In this document: positions 51,331 through 60,608 of the stretch, in pieces
Layout of the letters: each line of letters opens with the position of its first letter
Position numbering within the stretch: the stretch's first letter is position 1
Source of the DNA: an uncultured Lachnospiraceae bacterium
GTDB lineage: Bacteria; Bacillota; Clostridia; Lachnospirales; Lachnospiraceae
Reading direction: 5' to 3'
DNA length: 64,000 nt
Assembly (NCBI GenBank): GCA_910588845.1
Contig: CAJURU010000002.1
Coordinates: 1-64,000, forward strand
The notes under the pieces: generated by a model
Seen by the model: the letters and a program-made list of their open reading frames with translations, nothing else
The model's database searches: none
Told to the model about the DNA's origin: nothing
Made by a program: the position numbers and the translations under genes

Positions 51331-52572
51331 ATGAAAAAGGTACTAATAAAAAGGCTTGCCGGATTTCTTGTATTATGCATGATTTTTCCAATGGCTGTCT
51401 ATGCAACGCAGGAAAAGATTGACAAGGTGCACGATGAGATTGAGGACTTGCAACAGCAGAAGGAGGAGGCGCAGCAGAAAGCGGAGAGCCTTTCACGGGA
51501 GGCAGGCGGTTTAGAGGGTGATCTTGCCGTATTTAACGACAAGCTGGCAAAGATTACCGAAGAGCTGAACGTGACAGAACAGCAGCTTGAGGGTACACGC
51601 AAGAGCCTTAAGGAGACAGGAAAAGCATTGAAAGAGGCGCAGAAAGAAGAAAAGAGCCAGTATGAGGCGATGAAAAAGCGTATTCGTTTCCTATATGAGA
51701 TGGGGGGGAATGGACTTCTTGAAGTACTTCTCAGTGCGGAAAACTTTGCGGACTTCCTAAATAAAGCCGAATATATTTCCAGCATCCAGGAATATGACAG
51801 GATGATGCTCGACAGATATAGGGAAACCAAGGAAGTGATAGCGGGCAAAAAGCAGGAGCTTTCGGAACAGGAAGCTTCGCTTGCGGGCCTCAAGGAACAT
51901 CAGGAGGAAAAGCAGCAGGAGGTTGCTGAATTGGTTTCAGATACTTCGGAACATCTGAATGCAGCCAAGAAGCAACTGGCAGACGCACAGGCAGATGTGG
52001 CAGGGTACGCTGCCAAATTAGAGAAACAGAAGGCGTATGAGGAGCAGCTTGAGGCGCAGAAAGCTGCGGAGGACGCCAAGCGTTTAGAGGAAATCAAACG
52101 GCAGGAAGAAGAAGTCAAGCGGCAAAAGGAGCAGGAAGCCCAAAGGCGGAAGAACGCAAACAATGGAAATAGCGGAAACAACGGAAATAGTGGAAATAAG
52201 GGAAATAGCGGCGGCAGCGGAAATAATGGAGGAAGTAATGCTTCTGATCTCTCCATGCTGGCGGCTTTGATTCAGTGTGAGGCGGGCGGTGAGAGTTATG
52301 AAGGAAAGCTTGCCGTTGGCAGCGTGGTTATGAACCGGGTAAGCAGTTCCCATTTTCCCAATACGGTAGCAGGAGTTATTTACCAGGCGGGGCAGTTTTC
52401 ACCGGTGGCCAGTGGAAGATTTGCTTCTGTCCTGGCGTCGGGTGCGGACGCAAGCTGTACGCAGGCGGCAGGCGAGGTTCTGGGCGGCAGGATAACGATT
52501 GGCTGTCTGTATTTTCGCAGTAATAACGGCAGTATTTCCGGTACGGTGATAGGAGGGAATGTTTTCTATTAA
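51331..52572 (+). CDS. Secreted coiled-coil cell-wall hydrolase (SleB/Hydrolase_2 domain)
   Basis: A 413-residue exported protein. Signal peptide 1-25; PcsB-like long coiled coil about 27-285 (rich in Glu, Gln, Lys); Asn/Gly/Ser linker about 285-305; C-terminal SleB-type domain with LIQCEAGGESYEGKLAVGSV, VMNRVSSSHFPNTV and GQFSPV. The conserved Glu in QCEAGGES is the likely catalytic residue. Function is peptidoglycan cleavage in growth or sporulation. ATG 51331 follows TTGGAGGAG. The 51113-51330 gap is a divergent promoter region with no gene seen. Confidence 0.9.
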   Translation: MKKVLIKRLAGFLVLCMIFPMAVYATQEKIDKVHDEIEDLQQQKEEAQQKAESLSREAGGLEGDLAVFNDKLAKITEELNVTEQQLEGTRKSLKETGKALKEAQKEEKSQYEAMKKRIRFLYEMGGNGLLEVLLSAENFADFLNKAEYISSIQEYDRMMLDRYRETKEVIAGKKQELSEQEASLAGLKEHQEEKQQEVAELVSDTSEHLNAAKKQLADAQADVAGYAAKLEKQKAYEEQLEAQKAAEDAKRLEEIKRQEEEVKRQKEQEAQRRKNANNGNSGNNGNSGNKGNSGGSGNNGGSNASDLSMLAALIQCEAGGESYEGKLAVGSVVMNRVSSSHFPNTVAGVIYQAGQFSPVASGRFASVLASGADASCTQAAGEVLGGRITIGCLYFRSNNGSISGTVIGGNVFY

Positions 52573-52576
52573 ATTC

Positions 52577-52605
52577 TTGCATTTTATGACGAAATGTGCT
52601 AGGAT
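52577..52605 (+). promoter_or_regulatory. Predicted promoter of the butyrate gene cluster
   Basis: TTGCAT (52577-52582), a 17-bp spacer and extended TGc-TAGGAT (52600-52605). The start near 52612 gives a leader of about 220 nt before thl; a second promoter nearer the Rex-like site is possible. A small hairpin GCCTGGT/ACCGGGC (52786-52803) lies just before the gene. Confidence 0.6.
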
Positions 52606-52718
52606 ATTTTTATCGAGGGCTGAAAACATGGGAAACACTATAAACTTGAGAATATTCTTGCCACAGTCATGGTGAGAGAGATGTTATCAAACCTGTTTTC
52701 CTTTTTTTTGGCAGAAGA

Positions 52719-52736
52719 TTGTTAAAAAAATAACAG
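52719..52736. promoter_or_regulatory. Rex-like redox operator upstream of thl
   Basis: TTGTTAAAAAAATAACAG matches the Rex consensus TTGTTAAnnnnTTAACAA at 12 of 14 fixed positions. In Clostridia Rex senses NADH/NAD and represses butyrate and alcohol genes, which fits this location. It lies about 100 bp after the predicted start site, so it would act as a roadblock or on a second promoter. Confidence 0.55.
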
Positions 52737-52835
52737 GCTTTAGATGCCAAAATGTAATACCAAGAACGTTTTCAGGATCCAATTAGCCTGGTTTTTACCG
52801 GGCGATACACAAAAAATATAAAGGAGACGAAGAGA

Positions 52836-54017
52836 ATGGCAAAGAAAGTTGTTTTAGCAGGCGCATGCCGTACCGCAATCGGAACTATGGGTGGAGGATT
52901 GAGCACAATACCGGCACCGGTGCTTGGTTCTATCGTAATCAAGGAAGCACTGAACAGGGCTGGTGTTCCGGCAGACAAGGTAGACCATGTATATATGGGC
53001 TGTGTTATCCAGGCTGGTTTGGGACAGAACGTAGCGCGTCAGGCTTCCATCAAAGCAGGGCTTCCGATTGAGACACCGGCAGTTACCGTGAACGTTGTAT
53101 GTGGTTCCGGTCTTAACTGTGTGAACATGGCAGCACAGATGATTCAGGCAGGAGATGCCGACATCGTGGTTGCAGGCGGTATGGAGAATATGTCTATGGC
53201 TCCTTATGCAGCTATGCAGGGACGTTACGGTTACAGAATGAACAATGCCACATTAGTAGATACCATGGTAAACGATGCGTTGTGGGATGCATTTAACCAG
53301 TACCATATGGGAATCACAGCTGAGAACGTAGCAGAGAAATGGGGACTGACAAGAGAGCAGTTAGACGAGTTTGCAGCAAGCTCACAGCAGAAATGTGAGA
53401 AAGCTATGGCTGACGGCAAGTTCAAGGACGAAATCGTTCCGGTAGAAGTAAAACAGAAGAAGAAAACAGTGATTGTAGATACAGACGAAGGCCCGCGCCC
53501 GGGAACAACAGCAGAGAGCATTGCCAAATTACGTCCTGCATTTAAGCCGGATGGTATCGTTACCGCAGCAAACGCTTCCGGTATCAACGACGGTGCGGCA
53601 GCAATCGTTGTTATGAGCGAAGAGAAAGCTCAGGAGCTGGGCGTTAAGCCGATGGCAACTTTCGTTGCAGGCGCGCTTGGCGGCGTAGATCCTTCCATCA
53701 TGGGTGTTGGACCTGTAGCTTCCACCAAGAAAGTATTTGAGAAAACTGGTCTTACCATCGGCGATATGGACCTTGTTGAGGCAAATGAGGCATTTGCAGC
53801 ACAGTCCTTAGCAGTTGCACATGATCTTGAGTTTGATATGAGTAAGGTAAATGTAAACGGCGGAGCAATCGCACTCGGACATCCTGTTGGAGCCAGCGGA
53901 TGCCGTATCCTGGTTACACTGCTTCATGAGATGCAGAGAAGAGACGCTAAGAAGGGTCTGGCTACTCTGTGTATCGGCGGCGGTATGGGATGCTCTACCA
54001 TCGTAGAAAGAGACTAA
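52836..54017 (+). CDS. thl: Acetyl-CoA C-acetyltransferase (thiolase)
   Basis: A 393-residue thiolase condensing two acetyl-CoA to acetoacetyl-CoA, the first step of butyrate synthesis. The nucleophilic Cys is in VNVVCGSGLNCVNMA (near residue 89), with NEAFAAQ, GHPVGASG and the second Cys in LCIGGGMG. ATG 52836 follows AAAGGAGACG. It leads the cluster. Confidence 0.96.
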   Translation: MAKKVVLAGACRTAIGTMGGGLSTIPAPVLGSIVIKEALNRAGVPADKVDHVYMGCVIQAGLGQNVARQASIKAGLPIETPAVTVNVVCGSGLNCVNMAAQMIQAGDADIVVAGGMENMSMAPYAAMQGRYGYRMNNATLVDTMVNDALWDAFNQYHMGITAENVAEKWGLTREQLDEFAASSQQKCEKAMADGKFKDEIVPVEVKQKKKTVIVDTDEGPRPGTTAESIAKLRPAFKPDGIVTAANASGINDGAAAIVVMSEEKAQELGVKPMATFVAGALGGVDPSIMGVGPVASTKKVFEKTGLTIGDMDLVEANEAFAAQSLAVAHDLEFDMSKVNVNGGAIALGHPVGASGCRILVTLLHEMQRRDAKKGLATLCIGGGMGCSTIVERD

Positions 54018-54128
54018 TAAGAAAATGATAGGCGCGCGTATGTGAAAGGCTGCAATAGCAGCCCCGCGCGTCTTTCAGATAACGCAGGCGGCGTTTTGAA
54101 TTATGGTATAAATTTAAGGAGGATAATC

Positions 54129-54968
54129 ATGAAAGTAGGAGTTATTGGCGCAGGAACCATGGGTTCCGGAATTGCACAGGCATTTGCACAGACAGAAGGT
54201 TATGAAGTATGCTTATGTGATATTAATGACGAGTTTGCAGCAAACGGCAAAAATAAAATTGCCAAAGGATTTGAGAAGAGAGTTGCCAAAGGTAAAATGG
54301 AGCAGGCGGCAGCAGACGCTATCCTTGCTAAAATTACCACAGGCACCAAAGAAATCTGCGGCGACTGCGATTTAATCGTAGAGGCGGCACTGGAAGTTAT
54401 GGACGTTAAGAAACAGACATTCAAAGAGCTTCAGGATATCGTTAAGAAAGATTGTATGTTTGCAACAAACACATCTTCCCTTTCCATCACAGAGATTGGC
54501 GCAGGGCTTGACAGACCGGTTATCGGTATGCATTTCTTCAACCCGGCTCCTGTTATGAAATTGATTGAGGTTATCAAGGGTGAGAACACACCGGATGAGA
54601 TGAAAGATAAGATTGTTGCTATTTCCAAGGAAATCGGCAAGACACCGGTAGAAGTAAATGAAGCGGCAGGCTTTGTTGTAAACAGAATTTTAATCCCGAT
54701 GATTAACGAAGCAGTAGGCATCTATGCTGACGGCGTTGCATCTGTAGAAGGTATCGACACAGCTATGAAGTTAGGCGCTAACCATCCGATGGGACCGCTC
54801 GCTTTGGGTGATTTGGTTGGACTGGATATCTGCCTTGCAATCATGAACGTACTGTATGATGAGACAGGCGATCCCAAGTATCGTCCGCATCCATTATTGA
54901 AGAAAATGGTTCGTGCAGGCAAGCTTGGTATGAAGACTGGAATCGGCTTCTACGATTACAGCAAATAA
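54129..54968 (+). CDS. hbd: 3-hydroxybutyryl-CoA dehydrogenase
   Basis: A 279-residue NAD(P)-dependent dehydrogenase reducing acetoacetyl-CoA to 3-hydroxybutyryl-CoA. N-terminal GVIGAGTMGSGIAQAFAQ, then NTSSLSITEIG, GMHFFNPAPVMKL and NEAAGFVVNRIL. ATG 54129 follows AAGGAGG at 6 bp; a longer frame has no site. Downstream of thl without crt between. A terminator overlaps its stop. Confidence 0.96.
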   Translation: MKVGVIGAGTMGSGIAQAFAQTEGYEVCLCDINDEFAANGKNKIAKGFEKRVAKGKMEQAAADAILAKITTGTKEICGDCDLIVEAALEVMDVKKQTFKELQDIVKKDCMFATNTSSLSITEIGAGLDRPVIGMHFFNPAPVMKLIEVIKGENTPDEMKDKIVAISKEIGKTPVEVNEAAGFVVNRILIPMINEAVGIYADGVASVEGIDTAMKLGANHPMGPLALGDLVGLDICLAIMNVLYDETGDPKYRPHPLLKKMVRAGKLGMKTGIGFYDYSK

Positions 54969-55014
54969 AGCCCTATCCCCACCGACAAGCAAGTTTGTCA
55001 TGTGGAACGGCTTT
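54967..55014 (+). terminator. Terminator between hbd and bcd
   Basis: Nested stems AAAGCC/GGCTTT, CCAC/GTGG and GACAA/TTGTC, followed by TTTTT. The 5' arm starts in the hbd stop codon. Some read-through or a separate bcd promoter must supply the downstream genes; a lone TTGACA at 55040-55045 lacks a good -10. Confidence 0.75.
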
Positions 55015-55114
55015 TTACACTGGTATCATAAATCAGTAATTGACAGTTCGGGCGCCTATTTGTAAGGGAGACTGAACTGAGGAAAAAATTTAGAAAGTTT
55101 GGAGGAAAAATATC

Positions 55115-56269
55115 ATGGATTTTTCTTTAGATAAGAAACATGAAATGGCGAGAACTCTTTTCAAAGAGTTTGCAGAAAATGAAGTAAAACCTCTTGCACA
55201 GGAAGTCGATGAGACTGAGAAATTTCCAAGAGGAACAGTAGAAAAGATGCAGAAGCTTGGATTCATGGGAATTCCGATTCCCAAGGAGTACGGCGGACAG
55301 GGCTGCGATCCCTTGACATATATTATGTGTGTAGAGGAACTGTCTAAGGTTTGCGGTACGACAGGCGTTATCGTGTCTGCACATACCTCTCTGTGCTGCG
55401 ACCCGATCATGACTTACGGTTCCGAAGAGCAGAAGCAGAAATACCTTGCACCGTTGGCAAAAGGTGAGAAATTAGGCGCATTTGCGCTGACAGAGCCGGG
55501 CGCAGGTACAGACGCACAGGGCTGCCAGACCAAAGCAGTATTAGACGGCGAAGAGTGGATATTGAACGGTTCTAAGTGCTTCATCACCAATGGTAAAGAG
55601 GCAGATATCTATATCGTTATCGCTGTAACAGATGTAAAAGTTGATGCAAGAGGCAGGAAGAAAAAATCCTTCTCCGCATTTATCGTAGAGAAAGACACTC
55701 CGGGATTCTCCTTCGGAACGAAAGAGAAGAAGATGGGTATCCGCGGTTCTGCTACATATGAATTAATCTTTGAGGATTGCAGAATTCCCAAAGACAATCT
55801 TTTAGGACCGATGGGCAAAGGATTCCCGATTGCTATGCACACGCTTGACGGCGGACGTATCGGTATCGCAGCTCAGGCGCTTGGTATCGCAGAGGGCGCA
55901 TTAGATGCAACGATCGCTTACACCAAGGAGAGAAAACAGTTCGGACGTTCCATCGCGGCGCAGCAGAACACACAGTTCCAGCTTGCCGATATGGCGGCTA
56001 AGGTTGAGGCTGCCCAGATGCTGGTATACAAAGCGGCTATGGCAAAGGCAACACAGAAAGTTTATTCTGTAGAAGCAGCAAAGGCTAAATTATTTGCAGC
56101 TGAGGTTGCTATGGATGTGACTACCAGATGCGTACAGTTGTTTGGTGGATACGGCTATATTCGTGAATATGATGTAGAGCGTATGATGCGCGACGCTAAG
56201 ATTACAGAAATCTATGAAGGAACTTCAGAAGTTCAGCGTATGGTTATTTCTGGCGCATTGTTGAAATAG
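55115..56269 (+). CDS. bcd: Butyryl-CoA dehydrogenase (short-chain acyl-CoA dehydrogenase)
   Basis: A 384-residue flavoprotein reducing crotonyl-CoA to butyryl-CoA; with EtfAB it can bifurcate electrons to ferredoxin. It has FALTEPGAGTDAQG, KCFITNGKEADIY, RKQFGRSIA and the catalytic-base region TEIYEGTSEVQRMVI. ATG 55115 follows TTGGAGG. The etf genes follow directly after a gap, as in other butyrate clusters. Confidence 0.95.
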   Translation: MDFSLDKKHEMARTLFKEFAENEVKPLAQEVDETEKFPRGTVEKMQKLGFMGIPIPKEYGGQGCDPLTYIMCVEELSKVCGTTGVIVSAHTSLCCDPIMTYGSEEQKQKYLAPLAKGEKLGAFALTEPGAGTDAQGCQTKAVLDGEEWILNGSKCFITNGKEADIYIVIAVTDVKVDARGRKKKSFSAFIVEKDTPGFSFGTKEKKMGIRGSATYELIFEDCRIPKDNLLGPMGKGFPIAMHTLDGGRIGIAAQALGIAEGALDATIAYTKERKQFGRSIAAQQNTQFQLADMAAKVEAAQMLVYKAAMAKATQKVYSVEAAKAKLFAAEVAMDVTTRCVQLFGGYGYIREYDVERMMRDAKITEIYEGTSEVQRMVISGALLK

Positions 56270-56443
56270 CCTTGAATAAGCAAAGAAAATGGATGGAGAA
56301 AGTTATTTTTCGTGCGTGCATGGACAATTATCTTTATACAGACATTTGATGCGCAGCGCGCCCGAGGAAATGCACAGCATTTTCGAGGTTTTGCTTATAG
56401 GCGCAGTTCGTTAATAAAAATAAAACATAAGGAGTGAATTACC
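56270..56443 (+). other. Structured gap between bcd and etfB
   Basis: No gene. ATAAGCAAA (from about 56278) is complementary to TTTGCTTAT (ending near 56399), and a CGAGGAAATGC/GCATTTTCG stem lies within. No T-run, so it may set the bcd:etf message ratio. Confidence 0.4.
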
Positions 56444-57229
56444 GTGAAAATCGTTGTATGTATAAAGCAGGTACCAGATACCAAAGGCGGAGTTAAATTC
56501 AATCCAGACGGTACTCTGGACAGAGGTGCAATGCTTACCATTATGAATCCGGATGATAAAGCCGGACTGGAAGCAGCATTGAGATTAAAAGAACAGTATG
56601 GCGCAGAAGTTACCGTACTTACCATGGGTCTTCCGAAAGCAGACGAAGTGCTTCGTGAGGCAATGGCAATGGGCGCGGACAAGGGCGTTCTTGTAACAGA
56701 CAGAGTATTGGGCGGAGCTGATACATGGGCTACTTCCACTACGATTGCAGGTGCAATCCGCAATCTGGAATATGATTTAATTATTACTGGACGTCAGGCA
56801 ATTGACGGCGATACCGCACAGGTAGGTCCGCAGATTTCGGAACACCTGAATATCCCAGTTATTTCCTATGCACAGGATATCAAGATTGACGGCGATTATG
56901 TAATCGTTCAGCGTCAGTATGAAGACAGATACCATGAAGTAAAGGCGAAAATGCCTTGCTTGATTACTGCTCTTTCCGAGTTAAATGAGCCGCGTTATAT
57001 GACGCCAGGCGGAATCTTTGAGGCTTATGACAAAGAAGTAACTGTATGGGGCAGACCTGATTTGAAAGATGTAGATGACTCTGATCTTGGCTTAAAGGGT
57101 TCTCCGACCAAGATTGCAAAAGCGTCTGATAAAGTGAAGAAGGGCGCTGGAGAGAAAGTTGTTCCTGATACAGCAGAAGATGCAGTTGCTTATATCGTTG
57201 GCAAGATGAAAGAGAAACATGTAATCTAA
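56444..57229 (+). CDS. etfB: Electron transfer flavoprotein beta subunit
   Basis: A 261-residue EtfB. Starts MKIVVCIKQVPDT, with VLTMGLPKADEVLREAMAMG and DLIITGRQAIDGDTAQVGPQ, which covers the nucleotide-binding region. With EtfA it carries electrons between NADH, ferredoxin and Bcd. ATG is placed after AAGGAGTG by the reading frame; the first codon is GTG 56444. Confidence 0.95.
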   Translation: MKIVVCIKQVPDTKGGVKFNPDGTLDRGAMLTIMNPDDKAGLEAALRLKEQYGAEVTVLTMGLPKADEVLREAMAMGADKGVLVTDRVLGGADTWATSTTIAGAIRNLEYDLIITGRQAIDGDTAQVGPQISEHLNIPVISYAQDIKIDGDYVIVQRQYEDRYHEVKAKMPCLITALSELNEPRYMTPGGIFEAYDKEVTVWGRPDLKDVDDSDLGLKGSPTKIAKASDKVKKGAGEKVVPDTAEDAVAYIVGKMKEKHVI

Positions 57230-57251
57230 TAAAAGGAAAGTGGTGAAAATA

Positions 57252-58298
57252 ATGGGTTTAGAAGCATATAAAGGAGTATATGTCTATGCGCAGCAGGTAG
57301 ATAACGAATTAAGCGGAATCGCTTTTGAGCTGCTCGGCAAGGCAAAAGACTTAGCAAAAGATTTAGATACTGACGTGACAGCCGTATTGATTGGTTCTGA
57401 CGTAAAGAGCCTGGCAGATCAACTGGCAGAGTATGGCGCAGACAAAGTAATCGTAGTCGATGATCCAGAATTGAAAGAATACAGAACAGAGCCGTATACA
57501 CATGCGCTTGCATCTGTGATCAATGAGTACAAACCGGAAATTATGCTGGTAGGCGCTACGGCGATCGGACGTGATTTAGGTCCTCGTGTTTCCGCGAGAG
57601 TAAAAACTGGTCTGACAGCAGACTGTACGGTATTGGAGATTGGTGACTTCCCACTTAATCCAGTTCCTGGCAAAGAAGACGAGCAGAAACACAATCAGCT
57701 TCTGATGACTCGTCCGGCATTTGGCGGTAACACAATCGCAACGATTGCCTGCCCAGATAACCGTCCGCAGATGGCAACCGTACGTCCCGGCGTTATGCAG
57801 AAAATTGATCCGATTAAGGGTGCAAAAGCAAATGTTATTGAGTACAATCCAGGATTTACCCCGGATGACAAATATGTTGAAATCTTAAATATTGTGAAGG
57901 CTGTGAAAGAGACAGAGGATATCATGGAAGCAAAGATTCTGGTATCCGGCGGCCGTGGCGTAGGAAGCGCGGAGAACTTCCAGATGTTAAAAGATTTGGC
58001 GGCTGTGCTCGGTGGAACCGTAAGTTGTTCCCGCGCAGTTGTTGAGAATGGATGGCTGCCGCAGGATTTACAGGTAGGACAGACTGGAAAGACCGTACGT
58101 CCGAACGTATATTTTGCAATTGGTATCTCCGGCGCAATCCAGCACGTTGCGGGTATGGAAGAAGCAGACATCATCGTTGCCATCAATAAAGATGAAGACG
58201 CACCTATCTTTGATGTAGCTGATTACGGTGTTGTTGGAGATTTGAATAAGATTGTTCCGGCTCTGACAGAGGCATTGAAAGCGGAGATGGCTGAATAA
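57252..58298 (+). CDS. etfA: Electron transfer flavoprotein alpha subunit
   Basis: A 348-residue EtfA. N-terminal GVYVYAQQVDNELSG, then VGATAIGRDLGPRVSARVKTGL and the C-terminal FAD motif SGRGV-type sequence SGGRGVGSAENF, with AIGISGAIQHVAGM. ATG 57252 is preferred to GTG 57240, which has no spacing for a site. Starts 22 bp after etfB. A terminator follows. Confidence 0.95.
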   Translation: MGLEAYKGVYVYAQQVDNELSGIAFELLGKAKDLAKDLDTDVTAVLIGSDVKSLADQLAEYGADKVIVVDDPELKEYRTEPYTHALASVINEYKPEIMLVGATAIGRDLGPRVSARVKTGLTADCTVLEIGDFPLNPVPGKEDEQKHNQLLMTRPAFGGNTIATIACPDNRPQMATVRPGVMQKIDPIKGAKANVIEYNPGFTPDDKYVEILNIVKAVKETEDIMEAKILVSGGRGVGSAENFQMLKDLAAVLGGTVSCSRAVVENGWLPQDLQVGQTGKTVRPNVYFAIGISGAIQHVAGMEEADIIVAINKDEDAPIFDVADYGVVGDLNKIVPALTEALKAEMAE

Positions 58299-58336
58299 GA
58301 ACTGGTTAGAGTGATTAAACTTTAATCATAGAGTAT

Positions 58337-58379
58337 AAAAAAGTACCTTTTCTCTGAAAATAGGGAAAAGGTACTTTTT
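58337..58379 (+). terminator. Terminator after etfA
   Basis: AAAAAGTACCTTTTCTC (58338-58354) pairs with GGGAAAAGGTACTTTTT (58363-58379). The run of T on the 3' side and A on the 5' side would allow termination on either strand. Confidence 0.93.
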
Positions 58380-58410
58380 GGTTTGAGTATTGGGGAAGAG
58401 AGGAAAATCA

Positions 58411-59022
58411 ATGGAAAATAATAAGAAAATGAATACCATGTATATGGTGGAAATGGCGCTTTTGATTGCCATTATTTTGATTATGGCTTTTACGCCAATC
58501 GGTTATATCCGTACGTTTGGCTTGGAAATCACCTTGATTGTAGTGCCGGTAGCGGTGGGCGCAGTGACGCTGGGGCCGACGGCTGGGGCTGTTCTGGGAG
58601 CCGTGTTTGGCATTACCAGTTTTATTCAGTGTTTTGGCATGAGCCCTTTTGGGGCGGTGCTTCTGAGCATCAATCCGATTTATACGTTTATCGTTTGCGT
58701 TCTTTCGAGAATTTTGATGGGCGGGCTGACAGGTCTTTTATATAAAATCTTTCAAAAGAGCAATCCGCTGAAAAAAATTTCAGTGATGTTAGCAAATCTT
58801 TGTTGTCCTATATTAAACACATTGTTTTTTATGGGGACATTGACGCTCTTTTTTTACCGGACGGAATATATCCAGGGCATTGCCCAAAGTATGGGGGCAG
58901 GGAATCCGTTTATTTTTGTAATCCTGTTTGTAGGCGTCAACGGTGTTGTGGAGGCAGTGGCATGTTTCGTGGCGGGAAGCGCTATTTCCCAGGCGTTAAA
59001 AAAGGTTGTCAAACGTAATTAG
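58411..59022 (+). CDS. ECF transporter S component
   Basis: A 203-residue membrane protein with about six hydrophobic segments and an N-terminal Met-rich cytoplasmic start (MENNKKMNTMYMVEMALLIA). The pattern AVTLGPTAGAVLGAVFGITSF is typical of substrate-capture subunits of energy-coupling-factor vitamin transporters. The vitamin is not identifiable. No EcfA/EcfT genes are adjacent, so it would use a shared module. ATG 58411 follows GAGGAAAA. Confidence 0.85.
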   Translation: MENNKKMNTMYMVEMALLIAIILIMAFTPIGYIRTFGLEITLIVVPVAVGAVTLGPTAGAVLGAVFGITSFIQCFGMSPFGAVLLSINPIYTFIVCVLSRILMGGLTGLLYKIFQKSNPLKKISVMLANLCCPILNTLFFMGTLTLFFYRTEYIQGIAQSMGAGNPFIFVILFVGVNGVVEAVACFVAGSAISQALKKVVKRN

Positions 59023-59080
59023 TACGGAAGAATTTGCTTGTGTCTATGATTTCAGGCGGCAAAAGCGATAAGGAGTACAT

Positions 59081-60541
59081 ATGAGAAAATGCAGAGAAAT
59101 AGTTTTTCAGATTCTTGCAGTGTGCGTGGTTATTATGCTGTCTGGCTGTAATTTATCCCGGCAGAAGGAAACGTTGCGGCAGGGGACGGCTCATTTAGCG
59201 GGAATGGAAAATGCTGTATTGAGAGCGAATGCAGATATGTCGGAAAATATCGCGGCGAAGGAGCAGGATGCAGCGGAGGGGAATAAGGATTCGGAGCCGG
59301 AGATTACGCGATTTGTGAAAGAGGTTTTAAAGAAGACAACAAAAAGATTGTCGGGGGAATATCCGGTAGACGACTCTTTTCTGTTGTGGCTTGCAGGGCA
59401 GTATGGGCGGGAAATCCTTTATAGTTTGCAGGAGGCGACATGCGAGGAGCCTCAACAGATGGAGAGCTGGTATGAGATTACCGGCAAATCCATCCATGTA
59501 CTGTGGATAGAATATTGCCGCGATACGAATGTTCAGGAATCTTATCTGGAAAAGGTCTATGAGAAGGAATGCTCAGAGAAAAACAAGGTAGTCATGGATT
59601 TTACGGGAGATATCAATCTTGCGGAAGGGTGGCCTACGACGCAGTATCTGGATGGGAGAAGCGGTGGAATACGTGATTGCTTTTCACATGAATTGTGGGA
59701 AGAACTGCAGTCTGCTGATATTTTGATGATAAACAATGAATTTACGTTTAGTAATCGCGGAACGCCGCTGGCGGGGAAAGCATATACGTTTCGTGCGGAC
59801 CCGGCGCGTATCAGTGAAATCCAAGCAATAGGCACAGATATTATATCTCTTGCCAATAACCATGTTTATGATTATGGAGAGGAAGCGCTTTTAGATACCT
59901 TGGACACGGTAGAACAGGCGGAAATACCTTATGTCGGCGCTGGAAGGAATTTGCAGGAAGCGATGAAACCGGCGTATTTCATTGCCAATGGCAGAAAGAT
60001 TGCCATTGTGTCCGCCACCCAGATTGAACGTTCCACGAATTATACGAGGGAGGCCACAGACACTACGGCAGGCGTATTGAAGACGTTAAATCCTGACAAA
60101 TTCTTATCTGTGATTGAGAAAGCGCGCGCTTGCAGCGATTATGTGATAGTTTTTGTGCATTGGGGTACGGAAAATACGAATTATTATGGAAGCGACCAGG
60201 AGGAGTTAGGGCGGCAATTTATTGATGCGGGCGCTGATGTAATTATCGGCGGCCATACGCATTGCCTTCAGGGGTTTGCTTATTATAATGGGAAGCCGAT
60301 AATCTACAGCCTGGGGAATTTTTGGTTTAATGGCAGGAGTATTGATACTGGATTATCTCAGTTGGTAATTTATACGGACAGCAATCGGCTTGAGTTCCGT
60401 TTTCTGCCCTGTAAACAGAGAGGATGCGTGACTTCTCTGGCAGGAGAAGAGGAGAGAGCGCGTATTTTGGAGTTTATGCAAAAAATTTCTTCTTCCGGCG
60501 TTTCTGTTGGTGAAGACGGAATAATCACAGAAGTTCCGTAG
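59081..60541 (+). CDS. CapA family lipoprotein (poly-gamma-glutamate capsule-type metallophosphatase fold)
   Basis: A 486-residue lipoprotein with signal and lipobox LSGC (Cys23). A variable N-terminal region precedes the CapA domain (about 165-420) with DFTGDINLAEG, LANNHVYDYG and HWGTENTNYYGS then IIGGHTHCLQG, metal-ligand motifs of this phosphoesterase-like family. Role in surface polymer or wall handling is probable; no cap operon is adjacent. ATG 59081 follows AAGGAG. Confidence 0.9.
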   Translation: MRKCREIVFQILAVCVVIMLSGCNLSRQKETLRQGTAHLAGMENAVLRANADMSENIAAKEQDAAEGNKDSEPEITRFVKEVLKKTTKRLSGEYPVDDSFLLWLAGQYGREILYSLQEATCEEPQQMESWYEITGKSIHVLWIEYCRDTNVQESYLEKVYEKECSEKNKVVMDFTGDINLAEGWPTTQYLDGRSGGIRDCFSHELWEELQSADILMINNEFTFSNRGTPLAGKAYTFRADPARISEIQAIGTDIISLANNHVYDYGEEALLDTLDTVEQAEIPYVGAGRNLQEAMKPAYFIANGRKIAIVSATQIERSTNYTREATDTTAGVLKTLNPDKFLSVIEKARACSDYVIVFVHWGTENTNYYGSDQEELGRQFIDAGADVIIGGHTHCLQGFAYYNGKPIIYSLGNFWFNGRSIDTGLSQLVIYTDSNRLEFRFLPCKQRGCVTSLAGEEERARILEFMQKISSSGVSVGEDGIITEVP

Positions 60542-60608
60542 AGAGAGTTGTATTTTTTTCGGGAACATGATAAACTCTTGTTATTGACAAAGAAAAGAGG
60601 AGGACATT

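Noticed and set aside
51900..52256. 118-codon minus-strand frame of Phe/Leu/Pro-rich composition
   Set aside because: Antisense to the Asn/Gly linker and coiled coil of the SleB-like gene; low-complexity shadow.
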